A stretch of 64,000 nucleotides of DNA from Sphingobacterium sp. UBA5670 (GCF_002420705.1 NZ_DIIM01000016.1:220527-284526); one strand, 5' to 3'. Positions 8,271 to 17,540 are shown, counted from the first letter of the stretch. A program made the numbers and translations. Notes: generated by a model not told the origin, from the letters alone.

Positions 8271-8699
8271 ATGCGTTTACTTTCGATTGCTGTTTATTTT
8301 ATTTTGTCTGTTTTGCTATTGATCAGCTGTGAAGAGCGGAGGCAGGATACAACGGCTTTGACTTATGTTGCTCAGAGTAAACGTGATAGTGCCCGTTTGG
8401 ACCTTAGTCTTTTCGAGAGCCGTTTTCACGGAAAATTGTGGTTCTATAGACCTGGAGGTGAGGTTGATTCTGGCGATATTCGGGGCAATATCCAAAAAGA
8501 TACGCTAATTGGGGATTATTATTATACGCCATTCGGCTGGGGGCAGAAAAAAAGAAGACCCTTGGTTTTATTAAAAAAAGGGTCTCAATATATTTTGGGT
8601 ACGGGTACAGAGCAAGTGTATATGGGGATTCCCCATTTTATACCGTCTACTATCAATTTCCGGGATCCGAAGTTTATTTTTGCAGAGATTGATCGTTAA
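8271..8699 (+). CDS. Small lipoprotein, unknown function
   Basis: 142 residues from the ATG at 8271 (MRLLSIAVYF), chosen because it places a normal signal sequence before the lipobox LLIS-C. The mature part is mostly beta (GKLWFYRPGGEVDSGDIRGNI) with a heat-shock-META-like or lipocalin-like look, but I cannot name the family. It follows the Ada-like gene by 82 bp and converges with the nudK-like gene. Confidence 0.7.
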   Translation: MRLLSIAVYFILSVLLLISCEERRQDTTALTYVAQSKRDSARLDLSLFESRFHGKLWFYRPGGEVDSGDIRGNIQKDTLIGDYYYTPFGWGQKKRRPLVLLKKGSQYILGTGTEQVYMGIPHFIPSTINFRDPKFIFAEIDR

Positions 8700-8720
8700 A
8701 GACAAGTCTATTGCTCCGAT

Positions 8721-9302
8721 TTACATAATATTTTTCAATCTAATATATTGTAATAGCATAATAGTCTTTCCATCTTTGATTTCACCTGTATCAATCATCT
8801 GTAAAGCGTCCTGGATATTGAGTTCAAGAATTTCAATATGCTCTTCCTCTTCTTCTAATCCTCCGCCATCGCTCACTTTCATATTGTTGGTGTATTCTGC
8901 GATAAAAAAATGTAGGATTTCAGTCACCGACCCTGGAGACATGTAGGCTTCAAATATTTTTTTTGCTTCCTTGATTTGGTAACCCGTTTCTTCTTCTGTC
9001 TCTCTACGGATACAGTCCTGTGGTGAATCCTGATCTAACAAACCGGCACAAGCTTCTATTAGCATGCCGGATTCATTACCGTTTATGTAAGTGGGGATCC
9101 GAAATTGCCTAGTTAATATTACTGTCTGGGATGTTGTGTTATAAAGCAGGATGGCAGCTCCATTACCGCGGTCATAGGCTTCCCGGCTTTGTTGCTGAAT
9201 TGTTCCATCTGGTATGGTATATTGATAGGTTAATTTTTTTAATGTGTACCAATTATCTGATAGAATTTCTGTTTTTACAATTTCAATATTTTTTATTGCC
9301 AT
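8721..9302 (-). CDS. nudK: NUDIX hydrolase, NudK-like (GDP-mannose pyrophosphatase)
   Basis: 193 residues from the ATG at 9302 (MAIKNIEIVKTEILSDNW); a longer reading would run into the neighbouring gene. The NUDIX helix is GLLDQDSPQDCIRRETEEET, with the catalytic REtxEE core intact, although the acidic residue normally seventh in the box is serine. The surrounding REAYDRGNGAAILLYN and YMSPGSVTEILHFF are typical of NudK, which hydrolyses GDP-mannose and related sugar nucleotides. The membrane protein gene upstream ends 17 bp before this start, so the two may be co-transcribed. Confidence 0.87.
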   Translation of the reverse strand: MAIKNIEIVKTEILSDNWYTLKKLTYQYTIPDGTIQQQSREAYDRGNGAAILLYNTTSQTVILTRQFRIPTYINGNESGMLIEACAGLLDQDSPQDCIRRETEEETGYQIKEAKKIFEAYMSPGSVTEILHFFIAEYTNNMKVSDGGGLEEEEEHIEILELNIQDALQMIDTGEIKDGKTIMLLQYIRLKNIM

Positions 9303-9319
9303 TTTGTGGATGTTTAAGG

Positions 9320-9658
9320 TCAAAAGATAAAAATAAGTATTGCGATCCAGACTATACATGAAAAAGTAAAAGAAACCTTAATATACGTTGCTATTTTCCA
9401 TGGCGCTATCCAGTGAAGACGGAGAGGTATGAAAAATAGAATAAACCCCGTGGGCAAGCAGAATAGGGCTATCCAGATAAAGTAATTCATCGGCATTCGA
9501 TCAAAATAAGTCAAAGTGATGATAAAAGCGATAATGAGGGCCAAATAGAAACACCAGTTTGAAATTATTTTTTCTTTCTCTGGACGTTCCTTACCAGAAC
9601 CTCGTCCAAGAATGAAAAAAGTGCCTTCAACTATGATGTCAATTAGGTCGGAAATCAT
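9320..9658 (-). CDS. Small integral membrane protein, unknown
   Basis: 112 residues with three clear hydrophobic helices (about 36-50, 58-75 and 92-111) and a charged loop GRGSGKERPEKEK near residues 19-31. No family recognised. It precedes the nudK-like gene by 17 bp on the same strand. The reading is supported by consistent hydrophobic patterning rather than by homology. Confidence 0.6.
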   Translation of the reverse strand: MISDLIDIIVEGTFFILGRGSGKERPEKEKIISNWCFYLALIIAFIITLTYFDRMPMNYFIWIALFCLPTGFILFFIPLRLHWIAPWKIATYIKVSFTFSCIVWIAILIFIF

Positions 9659-9717
9659 AATACATAGTGCTTTAAAATAAAAAATGTAATTTCTGGCTTC
9701 ACTGTTGGGCTTTACGT

Positions 9718-10944
9718 TTATTTTAAACCATCCTCCAGTACCTGTTTGCTGATAGTGAATTCCCTATAACCAAAGGCTCCTGATTTATACCCAATTACTG
9801 CCCCAAATTCGATGTTTTTTGAAGTAGAGGTCTTCGGAAATACAGAAGAACGGTATACATTGGATGAAGCTAAAGGTTTTTCAAAGACGCGAAAATGTAA
9901 GCCGTCTTTTGAATAGGCCAAATAATTCATATCTGAGGTAAATCGATCTACATTCCCAATAGCCAGACATAGAAAATAGTACCCGTCAATGTAAGATCCC
10001 TGCAAGTGCCAGGTTGAATATCCCTTGTTAAATTCAAGCCAGGGTTTATTGATAAATTCAATTTTTTTACTATTTCGATAAGGTGTGAAATCTAGTCCAT
10101 TAGTAGAGCTACGGGATAAAATATTAGTCATTATGGGAGCCTTGTATGTTGGGGTAAAATCCACTTCATAGCTCGTTACATGTGTAGAATTTCTAACAAA
10201 GGTAGGAGAGAGGATATGATTGTCCTGGAATGAAGCTGGCTCATTACTATTATATACGAGTTCGAGAGGTGTCCAATTAATCCCATTTTTCGACGTTTGT
10301 CTTACAACGACCCGTTCAGCTTCTTCGTTTAATTTTCTACTGTTGTTTTCGCTTTTGGCGCCCCATTTTTTCAAAATTTTGCTTGAGAAAAAACAACCTC
10401 TGTAGTATAATTCGAATTCTTGGCCATTGAAATTCCAGTCTACATCAGACCAGTAACCTTGATTGGGGCTGCCATCTTTTTGGACGAATGAATCCTCCAA
10501 TGCTGGGCGCTGTTGAATTGGGTTTATTAATCCCGCCGGAGTAATCCATTCTTTTCCATCGTTAGATACTACTACAGTCGGGTTTTCATACAGGGAAGCT
10601 GTTCTATCGGAGCCTATTATTCCAAAATAAGGGGTAAATACCATCCAATATTTGTATCCATTGAATCCGGCAGGAAAATATTCTACATCAGGATGGCAAT
10701 AACTTGCACTATTGCCAGAAATGTCTCGTATCAAAGCAGGCAGTTCTTCTCCTGGCTGATTTGCATTGGCAATCGTATTGATTTTTATAGAACCAAGGTC
10801 ATTGGTAAAACCTGCTGGAATAGGTAATTTTTCCTTTTCGATAATTTCTGGATCTGAAGGTACAATGCCCGGATGTATGTCTCTTTTACAACCAATAAAC
10901 AATAATATTCCCAAAAAGAAATAGGTAATTCTTTGAAATGACAT
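9718..10944 (-). CDS. Lipoprotein with beta-propeller-like repeats, unknown function
   Basis: 408 residues beginning with a signal sequence and lipobox FIG-C, so it is lipidated and exported. Motifs such as ENPTVVVSNDGKEWITP, GYWSDVDWNFNGQEFELYY, VRQTSKNGINWTPLELVY and MNYLAYSKDGLHFRVFE repeat the SxDGxxW pattern of five-bladed GH43/GH32-type or sialidase-type propellers. The catalytic residues of those enzymes cannot be assigned, so I call no activity. It stands alone, with 275 bp of AT-rich DNA upstream before the divergent AraC gene. Confidence 0.72.
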   Translation of the reverse strand: MSFQRITYFFLGILLFIGCKRDIHPGIVPSDPEIIEKEKLPIPAGFTNDLGSIKINTIANANQPGEELPALIRDISGNSASYCHPDVEYFPAGFNGYKYWMVFTPYFGIIGSDRTASLYENPTVVVSNDGKEWITPAGLINPIQQRPALEDSFVQKDGSPNQGYWSDVDWNFNGQEFELYYRGCFFSSKILKKWGAKSENNSRKLNEEAERVVVRQTSKNGINWTPLELVYNSNEPASFQDNHILSPTFVRNSTHVTSYEVDFTPTYKAPIMTNILSRSSTNGLDFTPYRNSKKIEFINKPWLEFNKGYSTWHLQGSYIDGYYFLCLAIGNVDRFTSDMNYLAYSKDGLHFRVFEKPLASSNVYRSSVFPKTSTSKNIEFGAVIGYKSGAFGYREFTISKQVLEDGLK

Positions 10945-11219
10945 ATGGAATCAATAAAAATAAAATGCGAATGGTAATTCGTTACGGCCTTACTTTTTCT
11001 GTTAATCTTAGCTAATGACAGCAAAAATGATCTATTTTTTTTGTTTCTCAAAATCGATTTGAAAAAATATGTTAATTGCTATAAATATTTGTTTTTGTGG
11101 AATTTGTAAAGAGGTTCGCATGAATTTGCGTGTTAAAGATAATCCTAGAATTTAATTGTTAATTTTACGGTATTGAATGTAAATGTTCAATAAAATAAGC
11201 ATGTTAGCAGTAGCTACGA

Positions 11220-11978
11220 ATGGAAGATGGTCTACATTACGCATTGGTTAAACCTGATAAAGCACTCACAGATTTTGTGGACAGCTTTTGGTATTTACGC
11301 AATGAATCAGGAAAGATAAAGGACACTGTCGGGTTACCAGACGGGCGTGTCGATTTGTTTCTTTTTAAGTCGTCGGTTGATGATTTCCGGGTTATTCTAC
11401 TTGGCTTAGGGACATTGCCTCATGAAGAGGCTTCTATTCCTATTGATGGCCAGATATTTTGTATCAGTTTTAAATTGCTTGCTGTAGAATACCTTTTAAA
11501 GGAAGATATAGCCGGTATTATCAATACGGGAAAATTTCTGTCAAAGGATTTTTGGGGTTTTTGCGAGCAGGATTTAGTGGACTTTGATCAGTTTATTGTT
11601 AAATCTGAAAGAAAAATCAAATCACTTCTTCCAGTTGCGGTCGATGAACGTAAGCGAAAATTATTTGAGCTTATCTACAAGAGTAATGGAACTGTTTCCG
11701 TCGCAGAACTTTCCGAAAAGGTTTTTTGGAACAGCAGGCAGGTCAATCGATATTTTAATCAACGATTTGGACTTTCCTTAAAGTCATATTGTAGCATTCT
11801 ACGTTTTAGATCCTCATTGGATCATATTGCTCAAGGAAAGCTTTTCCCCGAGGAGCATTTTTTTGATCAGACTCATTTTATTAAAGAGATCAAAAGATTT
11901 TCAGGAGTTGTTCCCAAAGAACTGTTTAAAAACAAAAACGACCGATTTATACTATTATCCTCCTTAACATCATCATAA
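11220..11978 (+). CDS. AraC family regulator with DUF6597-like sensor
   Basis: 252 residues. The N-terminal half (VKPDKALTDFVDSFWYLRN, then LPDGRVDLFLF) matches the DUF6597-type sensor common in Bacteroidota AraC proteins. The C-terminal HTH includes VAELSEKVFWNSRQVNRYFN and FFDQTHFIKEIKRFSGVVPKE, the second being the AraC signature. The Tet(X)-like flavin monooxygenase starts 28 bp downstream, so this is probably its regulator and the two form one transcript. Confidence 0.87.
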   Translation: MEDGLHYALVKPDKALTDFVDSFWYLRNESGKIKDTVGLPDGRVDLFLFKSSVDDFRVILLGLGTLPHEEASIPIDGQIFCISFKLLAVEYLLKEDIAGIINTGKFLSKDFWGFCEQDLVDFDQFIVKSERKIKSLLPVAVDERKRKLFELIYKSNGTVSVAELSEKVFWNSRQVNRYFNQRFGLSLKSYCSILRFRSSLDHIAQGKLFPEEHFFDQTHFIKEIKRFSGVVPKELFKNKNDRFILLSSLTSS

Positions 11979-12006
11979 TTTTGTTTTATAAGTTTTTAAG
12001 ATAAAA

Positions 12007-13167
12007 ATGATGTTAATACAAAATAAGAAAATAGCCATAGTTGGAGGGGGGATTGGGGGATTGACTTTGGCTCGTTTGCTACAGTTAAATGGTGCCGAGG
12101 TTTCTGTTTACGAGCGGGATCTAAATCGAAACGTTCGTGTTCAGGGCTCAACTTTGGATCTCCACGAAGGGACTGGACTTGAGGCAATGAAACGTGCTGG
12201 TCTTTTAGAAGAATTTTATAAACATTATCGGCCCAATGCCAGCAAGCTGCGTATCGTTGACAAGCAACTTGTCGTAAAATTTGATGATCACGATGAACAT
12301 GCATCAGTTGCCGAAAATCGACCGGAAATAGATCGGGCTCCATTGCGAGCTATCCTGTTAAATTCCCTGAAAGAGGAGACTGTCGTTTGGGACAGTCAAT
12401 TTGTTGCGATGGAAAAATCTGGAGAGGGCTGGCTGTTGCATTTTAAGCATACACCGGATGCTTATGCAGATCTTGTTATTGCGGCGGATGGTGCTAATTC
12501 ACGGGTCCGTCCTTATCTAAGCGATATAAAACCTTTATATTCTGGAATAACGTTGATTGAAGGGAATATCTATGAGGCTCAAAAAAATGTGCCAAATCTT
12601 TTCGAATTGACGAAGGGAGGGAAGATTATGGCTTTTGGCGGAGAACAGTTTATCGGATACGGTACCAAGGAGGATGGTTCGATCATGTTTGTTGCAAGTA
12701 CAAAAATGCTAGAAAATCAACTTAGCGAATCTATTCGTGATTTTCAGGATAGAAAACAGGTCTTACATTGGTTCAGGAAGTACTTTTCAGGTTGGGGCCT
12801 GGGATGGGAGGAATTTTTTACCAATGATAGTGTTCAATTTATACCCCGGCCACAGTATTATTTTCCGCTCGACCAAAACTGGGAAACCCAAGCTAGTCTT
12901 ACGATGATAGGAGATGCAGCTCATCGTATGCCGCCATTTGCCGGTGAGGGTGCCAATGTAGCAATGCAAGATGCATTTGAGCTAGCTGAATGCCTGACAA
13001 ATGGAAAACATGGAACGCTACTGGAAGCCATATCTTATTTTGAAAAAGATATGATAAAACGTGGTGCTAAAGCAACAAAAGATACATTGGAAAACGGCGA
13101 TCGGATGCATTCGACAACAGCTTTATCAGAGATGTTGAATTTCTTTAGCCAACCGGCAGAAGGTTAG
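12007..13167 (+). CDS. FAD-dependent monooxygenase, Tet(X)-like
   Basis: A 386-residue class A flavoprotein hydroxylase. The FAD loop is IVGGGIGGLTLARLL; GSTLDLHEGTGLEAMKRAGL and IGDAAHRMPPFAGEGANVAM follow closely the corresponding blocks of Tet(X). The FAD framework is conserved, but residues reported to touch tetracycline differ when aligned by eye: Gln192 to Glu, Arg213 to Lys, His234 to Met. Substrate is therefore probably not tetracycline. It lies directly behind an AraC regulator, which would fit an inducible detoxification or catabolic pair. Confidence 0.88.
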   Translation: MMLIQNKKIAIVGGGIGGLTLARLLQLNGAEVSVYERDLNRNVRVQGSTLDLHEGTGLEAMKRAGLLEEFYKHYRPNASKLRIVDKQLVVKFDDHDEHASVAENRPEIDRAPLRAILLNSLKEETVVWDSQFVAMEKSGEGWLLHFKHTPDAYADLVIAADGANSRVRPYLSDIKPLYSGITLIEGNIYEAQKNVPNLFELTKGGKIMAFGGEQFIGYGTKEDGSIMFVASTKMLENQLSESIRDFQDRKQVLHWFRKYFSGWGLGWEEFFTNDSVQFIPRPQYYFPLDQNWETQASLTMIGDAAHRMPPFAGEGANVAMQDAFELAECLTNGKHGTLLEAISYFEKDMIKRGAKATKDTLENGDRMHSTTALSEMLNFFSQPAEG

Positions 13168-13278
13168 TGGGCCTAAAAAGTTGTTGCTTTAAATATGATA
13201 AAAAGACAGTTTTGCTTTCTGTTAAAGGCATGTTGTTAAAAAGCATAATAAGGATTTATGATAAGCCAGTCGTTTAAT

Positions 13279-14169
13279 TTATGCTTCATTGGATAATCGG
13301 TACCTCTTCTTTATTGCAGTAAGTACTTTTTTGTAGTATTTAGTTTTATCGGCTTCATCAATAACAACGATTTCAACATCATTTGCCTGAAGCAGTTGCA
13401 TCTTGTCCTTGGAAAGTTCATGCCATTTTTTGGTTGTGTAATAAAATAATTGATTGACAATAAAGCTACTTCGTTTGTAATATTTATTTCTTGCACGATA
13501 AGTAAGGAGCCACCAAAGGTCTATCTCTACGAAATCAAGCGAAAGGCCAAATATGTGGATATCCTGCGTGAAAAATAGATCAATCCATGATTGAAGCTTG
13601 GTGTCCTTTTGCTGGCTTAACCTTTTCATCAATGGGGCTCTATAAACAGTTTCCGAACTGTAATTTGTACCATTAACGACATAGTCTCTCATTTTTTGCA
13701 GCTGACCACAATAATGTTCATAGCCAAGGTTAATGGACGATGGGTTTAGACAGTCTCCATGTATATGCCAGTAGGCTTTGTTGTCGCTTTCGTGTCTTCG
13801 AAATACACTATAGGTAGTTTCTCGGATTAGACCGGTATTTGTAGTCGCTGCTTTCCCTTCCAAACTAAATTCATAATTTGTGGTAATGATATTTTCGGTC
13901 GGAACATCCCGAATTAACTGGTGTATTTCATTTTGGTTGATCTGTGAAACACAATCCGATATATAACTTTTTAGTTCTCTCTCATTGATATGCTTTTCTT
14001 TAATTGCATTAAGAAATATTTCTTCATACAGCATGGGGAAAGGTTTCTGCCCATTTTCTAATGAACTGACGTTATATTTCGATTTGATATTGTGGAGCAA
14101 ATCGCTCCAGCTTATTCCCGGTGAAATATTATTTATATCGTTTCCAACGAATAAAGTAAACTTGGTCAT
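13279..14169 (-). CDS. Stand-alone SIR2-domain protein, possible NADase
   Basis: 296 residues from the ATG at 14169 (MTKFTLFVGNDINNISPGIS); a TTG 15 bp upstream is the alternative. SIR2-like blocks are in order: FVGNDINN with SWSDLL (nucleotide loop), ITTNYE (N98), WHIHGD (H137) and IFGLSLDFVEIDLW. These match the SIR2_2-type domains of bacterial defence NADases such as ThsA or DSR rather than CobB deacetylases: there is no zinc-binding CxxC pair. No partner effector or sensor gene adjoins it. The role in phage defence is inference. Confidence 0.8.
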   Translation of the reverse strand: MTKFTLFVGNDINNISPGISWSDLLHNIKSKYNVSSLENGQKPFPMLYEEIFLNAIKEKHINERELKSYISDCVSQINQNEIHQLIRDVPTENIITTNYEFSLEGKAATTNTGLIRETTYSVFRRHESDNKAYWHIHGDCLNPSSINLGYEHYCGQLQKMRDYVVNGTNYSSETVYRAPLMKRLSQQKDTKLQSWIDLFFTQDIHIFGLSLDFVEIDLWWLLTYRARNKYYKRSSFIVNQLFYYTTKKWHELSKDKMQLLQANDVEIVVIDEADKTKYYKKVLTAIKKRYRLSNEA

Positions 14170-14274
14170 TTTTCTATAAATCAAGAGTCCTGTCTAAAAA
14201 TTTTCCGGCAATGTTGAACAATCACAATCTATCCCACACTAATTTAATAAAAAATCTTGAAGGACTTATATGGC

Positions 14275-16503
14275 TTAATTTTGGCGTTTTTTAGATAGCG
14301 TAGACTTTAGCATATTATTTTTTTTAGGAAAATGAATCGTAAAGGTTGTTCCTTCATTTAGTGTACTTTCCACGGTTATTGTTGCATGAAGCCGCTCCAG
14401 AATTCTTTTGACGATGGATAATCCTACTCCTGAACCATCAAATTCAACAGCATTGGGTAGGCGATGGAAAATTTCAAAAATCCGTTCTGTTTCCTCTGCC
14501 GAAATTCCGATACCATTGTCGTAGATCTTGTAGACGATGGCAAGACCATTATCTTCGCTCTCCAATCCTATTATTGGTATTCCCTTGTTGCTGCTATATT
14601 TTATTGCGTTACCCAAAAGGTTTAAAAACAGTTGATAAATCAATGTTTTTTCACCATCGATAGGCAGGATTTTGCCTTTTTCAAATTCCAGGTTCTCGAT
14701 ATTATATCTGACTTTACAATCATCAATAATATGTTGGATGAAGCGTTCAGGATACACCAGCTCGTATTCGAAATCATAACTCTTTGTACGGGCAAAATCA
14801 ACGGTTTTATCCAGCATATTATTCATCAATGAAATTGCCTCCATCATATTTTTCCCCGCTTTTGTTAAGAATTCCTGACTTAATCCAGCTCGGTCCCGGA
14901 TCATTTGCGCGGTCATCTGTAAAGCGGCCAGCGGGTTTTTCAAATCATGACTTAATGTATAGCTAAAAGTTTCAAGTACATTATTGATTTCCACTAATTT
15001 TTCATTCAACGCCTGGATCTCCGTGAATTTCTTCAAACAGGCTTCCTGTATAATAAAACTTAGGTTTTTTAAAAAATCAATTTCCCATTCTTTCCATTTT
15101 GGCGCGGTCCCACTTACAGTCTTCTTCCAAGCTTCAAATGATGTACGGGGAGATGGAAAATTGACCGATTTGTTGGGATCATAAATAAGCTGTTTCTCAG
15201 GTTGTCCTGCCCAAACTTCTTCAATTTTCACTTCTTCCCTAAAAAAGTAAATCTTAAAATCCAGTTTAAACTCCAGGTCTATACTTGCGATGCCTGGAAA
15301 ATTGCACAACTGTTCTTTGTCATTCTGAGGCCATTTAAAATCAGATTGCCAAAACAATTCCTCTTTGCTGTGGTTGACCATATTTTTTTCCAGCTGTTGA
15401 ATGCAATCTTTAGTGGGCGTTTTGCCTATCATATGCCATTTGCCGCGGTATTTGAATGCTATTCCATCCGCTTTTAGGATGTCCATTAGACTGGAAGTAA
15501 GATTTCCGAAGACCTTATGGAGATCTTGCTTTGAGAATAGACTTTGTCTGATCTCAAATTCTATACTTTTTGTCTTCAGTTTGAAGTTGTTTTCTACAAT
15601 TTGTTTGTTGGCCAAAAAACTGTTTACGGCATATTGAACAATAAATACGGAGAGATGTCTTTGTGCTAAATCTATGGTCTTGGGCATTCTATTCTGGCAG
15701 GCCACTAAGCCCCACAATTGACCGTTAATGATAATAGAGAAACTCCCACTTGCACGAACTTGCGCATTACGAAGATATTGAAGATGGATCGGAGACATGG
15801 CCCGTATCCCAGTCATGGAAAGATCTAGTTCCTCTGGATTAATGCCAAGTACAGGAATTGGCTTAGCTTCCACATCAGGAGTTACCCGGGCAAAAATTTT
15901 TGTATAAAGCCTGCGTGCTTGTTGAGGAATATCGAATTCGGGATAATGGTATCCCAAAAGAGGTTCTAACTCCTCAGACACATGCTCGGCAATAACTTTG
16001 CCGTCCCCATTTTTTGAAAATTTGTAGATCATCACACGGTCGTATCCCGTTACGGTATAGATATTTTCTGCGAGCGCTTTCCAGATGTCTTTATTGTTAT
16101 TGATATGTTGGGCATAGTGGTAGATATTTTTGAATTGATGAGAACGCGATTGGTGTCTTTCTATTTCAATAAATATCTTATCGTCAAAAGGATAAATACT
16201 TAGGTAGTGTGTTTCATCTTGCAGTTGAATATCGGCTACATATCGGTGCTTGAAAGTCTCTATGTTGTCCCGTAGTACATGATCAAGATCGATAGGGTGA
16301 GATAGCTTAAGGTTACTGATGAACGTTGATAGGAGCATCCCTGTGTATATGCTGTGTTCTGGTAAGCCGATTTCTTGCCAGTTTTCACTCCAGCCAATAC
16401 AATGAAGAAATTTATCAAAGACGATCAGGCAACCAAAGTTCTGTACGTGACCACAGAGATGGATAGCTTCCTGATCGCAATTTAAAAAGTGGGGGATGTC
16501 CAT
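14275..16503 (-). CDS. Bacteriophytochrome sensor histidine kinase
   Basis: 742 residues: PAS-2 (about 10-110), GAF (135-295), PHY (300-490), coiled coil, HisKA with phospho-acceptor H519 (TLSHDLKNP), and HATPase with N-box (LNLLGNAIKYSS), G1 (YDNGIGI) and G2 (DGSGVGLS). C9 in NCDQEAIH is the biliverdin-attaching cysteine. The chromophore-pocket residues D191 (PEFDIP) and H240 (SPIHLQYLRN) are present. The second conserved pocket histidine (D. radiodurans His290, normally ACHH) is Q270. No heme oxygenase or response regulator gene is nearby. It acts as a light-sensing kinase, probably with an altered photocycle. Confidence 0.92.
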   Translation of the reverse strand: MDIPHFLNCDQEAIHLCGHVQNFGCLIVFDKFLHCIGWSENWQEIGLPEHSIYTGMLLSTFISNLKLSHPIDLDHVLRDNIETFKHRYVADIQLQDETHYLSIYPFDDKIFIEIERHQSRSHQFKNIYHYAQHINNNKDIWKALAENIYTVTGYDRVMIYKFSKNGDGKVIAEHVSEELEPLLGYHYPEFDIPQQARRLYTKIFARVTPDVEAKPIPVLGINPEELDLSMTGIRAMSPIHLQYLRNAQVRASGSFSIIINGQLWGLVACQNRMPKTIDLAQRHLSVFIVQYAVNSFLANKQIVENNFKLKTKSIEFEIRQSLFSKQDLHKVFGNLTSSLMDILKADGIAFKYRGKWHMIGKTPTKDCIQQLEKNMVNHSKEELFWQSDFKWPQNDKEQLCNFPGIASIDLEFKLDFKIYFFREEVKIEEVWAGQPEKQLIYDPNKSVNFPSPRTSFEAWKKTVSGTAPKWKEWEIDFLKNLSFIIQEACLKKFTEIQALNEKLVEINNVLETFSYTLSHDLKNPLAALQMTAQMIRDRAGLSQEFLTKAGKNMMEAISLMNNMLDKTVDFARTKSYDFEYELVYPERFIQHIIDDCKVRYNIENLEFEKGKILPIDGEKTLIYQLFLNLLGNAIKYSSNKGIPIIGLESEDNGLAIVYKIYDNGIGISAEETERIFEIFHRLPNAVEFDGSGVGLSIVKRILERLHATITVESTLNEGTTFTIHFPKKNNMLKSTLSKKRQN

Positions 16504-16746
16504 AAAGACTAACTTACAAAAAAAAGTTGTATTATAACCAAATTCTGGATGGAGACATCCAAAGTATCTCCAGATAGAGGGGGAAAGACTTTTATATCCA
16601 ACAAATGGATATATAAAAATTTATTAGATTTATCTACTATATTCGATAATGAGGTTAAAACTCCTGTCCATTGACAATATCATTTCTATCCTTGAAGTAT
16701 ATCTAAAGCATCTCTCTAAGCGGCAAAATCTCTATGCGACAGAAAA

Positions 16747-16778
16747 GGCTAGGCGAACCAACTTCCTAGCCTTCATGG
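16747..16778. terminator. Hairpin in the phytochrome-azoR intergenic region
   Basis: GGCTAGG (16747-16753) pairs with CCTAGCC (16765-16771), flanked by AAAA and TT. It lies in the 339-bp gap 16504-16842 and is in position to act as terminator for azoR (minus strand). Apart from a 44-codon open frame of no recognised family (16649-16783), I see nothing else in the gap. Confidence 0.5.
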
Positions 16779-16842
16779 TATAACTCATCCTATGCTATAA
16801 CATACAGATAACAAAGGAGTAAAAGAAATGTTTTATTCAGGG

Positions 16843-17445
16843 TTAAAATACAAAATCTTCTACTTGTTGTTTTGCTTTGGAAAAGACATCATCTTTGGCA
16901 TCCGATAGGTTAACTCCTTCAACTCTAAAAACCTCAATATCTGTAATACCCAAAAATCCTAAAACATGTCGAAGATACTGCTCAGTATGATCGAAATCTT
17001 TCATGAAACCTTCCGAATAGATCCCACCAGTAGAAATCGCCAGGTAGGCCTTTTTGTTCGTTACGAGTCCTTGTACACCATTCTCTCCGTATTTAAATGT
17101 CACCCCCGCTCTGGCTATCTGATCGATCCATGCTTTTATCGTAGAAGGTATAGTGAAATTGTACATAGGTACATCGATCACCAAGGTATCTGCTTCCATA
17201 AGTTCGGCAATAGCTTCATCTGAAGGACGTATTGTTTCAAGTTGATCTTTAGTTCTTTCGTCTGCCGGAGTAAAGAAAGCTGCAACATGCCTGTCAGATA
17301 AGTGAGGCAGTGGGGTAGACGCCAGGTTGCGCTCCTGTACTTCAACGGGATGTTTGGCTTTTATTTGTTCAATAATAGAATTCCCTAATTTATTACTGAA
17401 GGATGCTTGGCCTCTTAAGCTCGAGATGAGATGTAATATTTTCAT
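16843..17445 (-). CDS. azoR: FMN-dependent NADH azoreductase
   Basis: A 200-residue flavodoxin-fold enzyme that reduces quinones and azo compounds with NADH. The start KILHLISSLRGQASFSNKLG is the AzoR phosphate loop, and PMYNFTIPSTIKAWIDQI and AISTGGIYSEG are the diagnostic AzoR blocks. Divergent from an HxlR-type regulator, with only 96 bp between start codons and a tandem operator candidate there. In Bacillus the HxlR-type YodB represses azoR1 in response to quinones and diamide, so the arrangement supports an electrophile-responsive pair. Confidence 0.93.
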   Translation of the reverse strand: MKILHLISSLRGQASFSNKLGNSIIEQIKAKHPVEVQERNLASTPLPHLSDRHVAAFFTPADERTKDQLETIRPSDEAIAELMEADTLVIDVPMYNFTIPSTIKAWIDQIARAGVTFKYGENGVQGLVTNKKAYLAISTGGIYSEGFMKDFDHTEQYLRHVLGFLGITDIEVFRVEGVNLSDAKDDVFSKAKQQVEDFVF

Positions 17446-17505
17446 TGTTTTATTTTATTTTTGTTTTGACAAATTTCCAGATAAATACTATAATTTTGTT
17501 ATCTG

Positions 17506-17540
17506 TTACAAAAAGGATAGTACTTACAAAAAGAATAGTA
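17506..17540 (+). promoter_or_regulatory. Tandem operator candidate for the HxlR regulator
   Basis: TTACAAAAAGGATAGTA (17506-17522) and TTACAAAAAGAATAGTA (17524-17540) are direct repeats differing at one base, 18 bp apart start to start, ending one base before the hxlR-type ATG at 17542. The second copy also forms TACT...AGTA dyad ends (17521-17540). The location in the divergent region argues for a regulator-binding site serving both azoR and its regulator. Confidence 0.6.

Noticed and set aside
16649..16783. 44-codon open frame (start MRLKLLSIDN) between the phytochrome and azoR genes
   Set aside because: No family recognised, no ribosome-binding site, and its 3' half coincides with a terminator-like hairpin.
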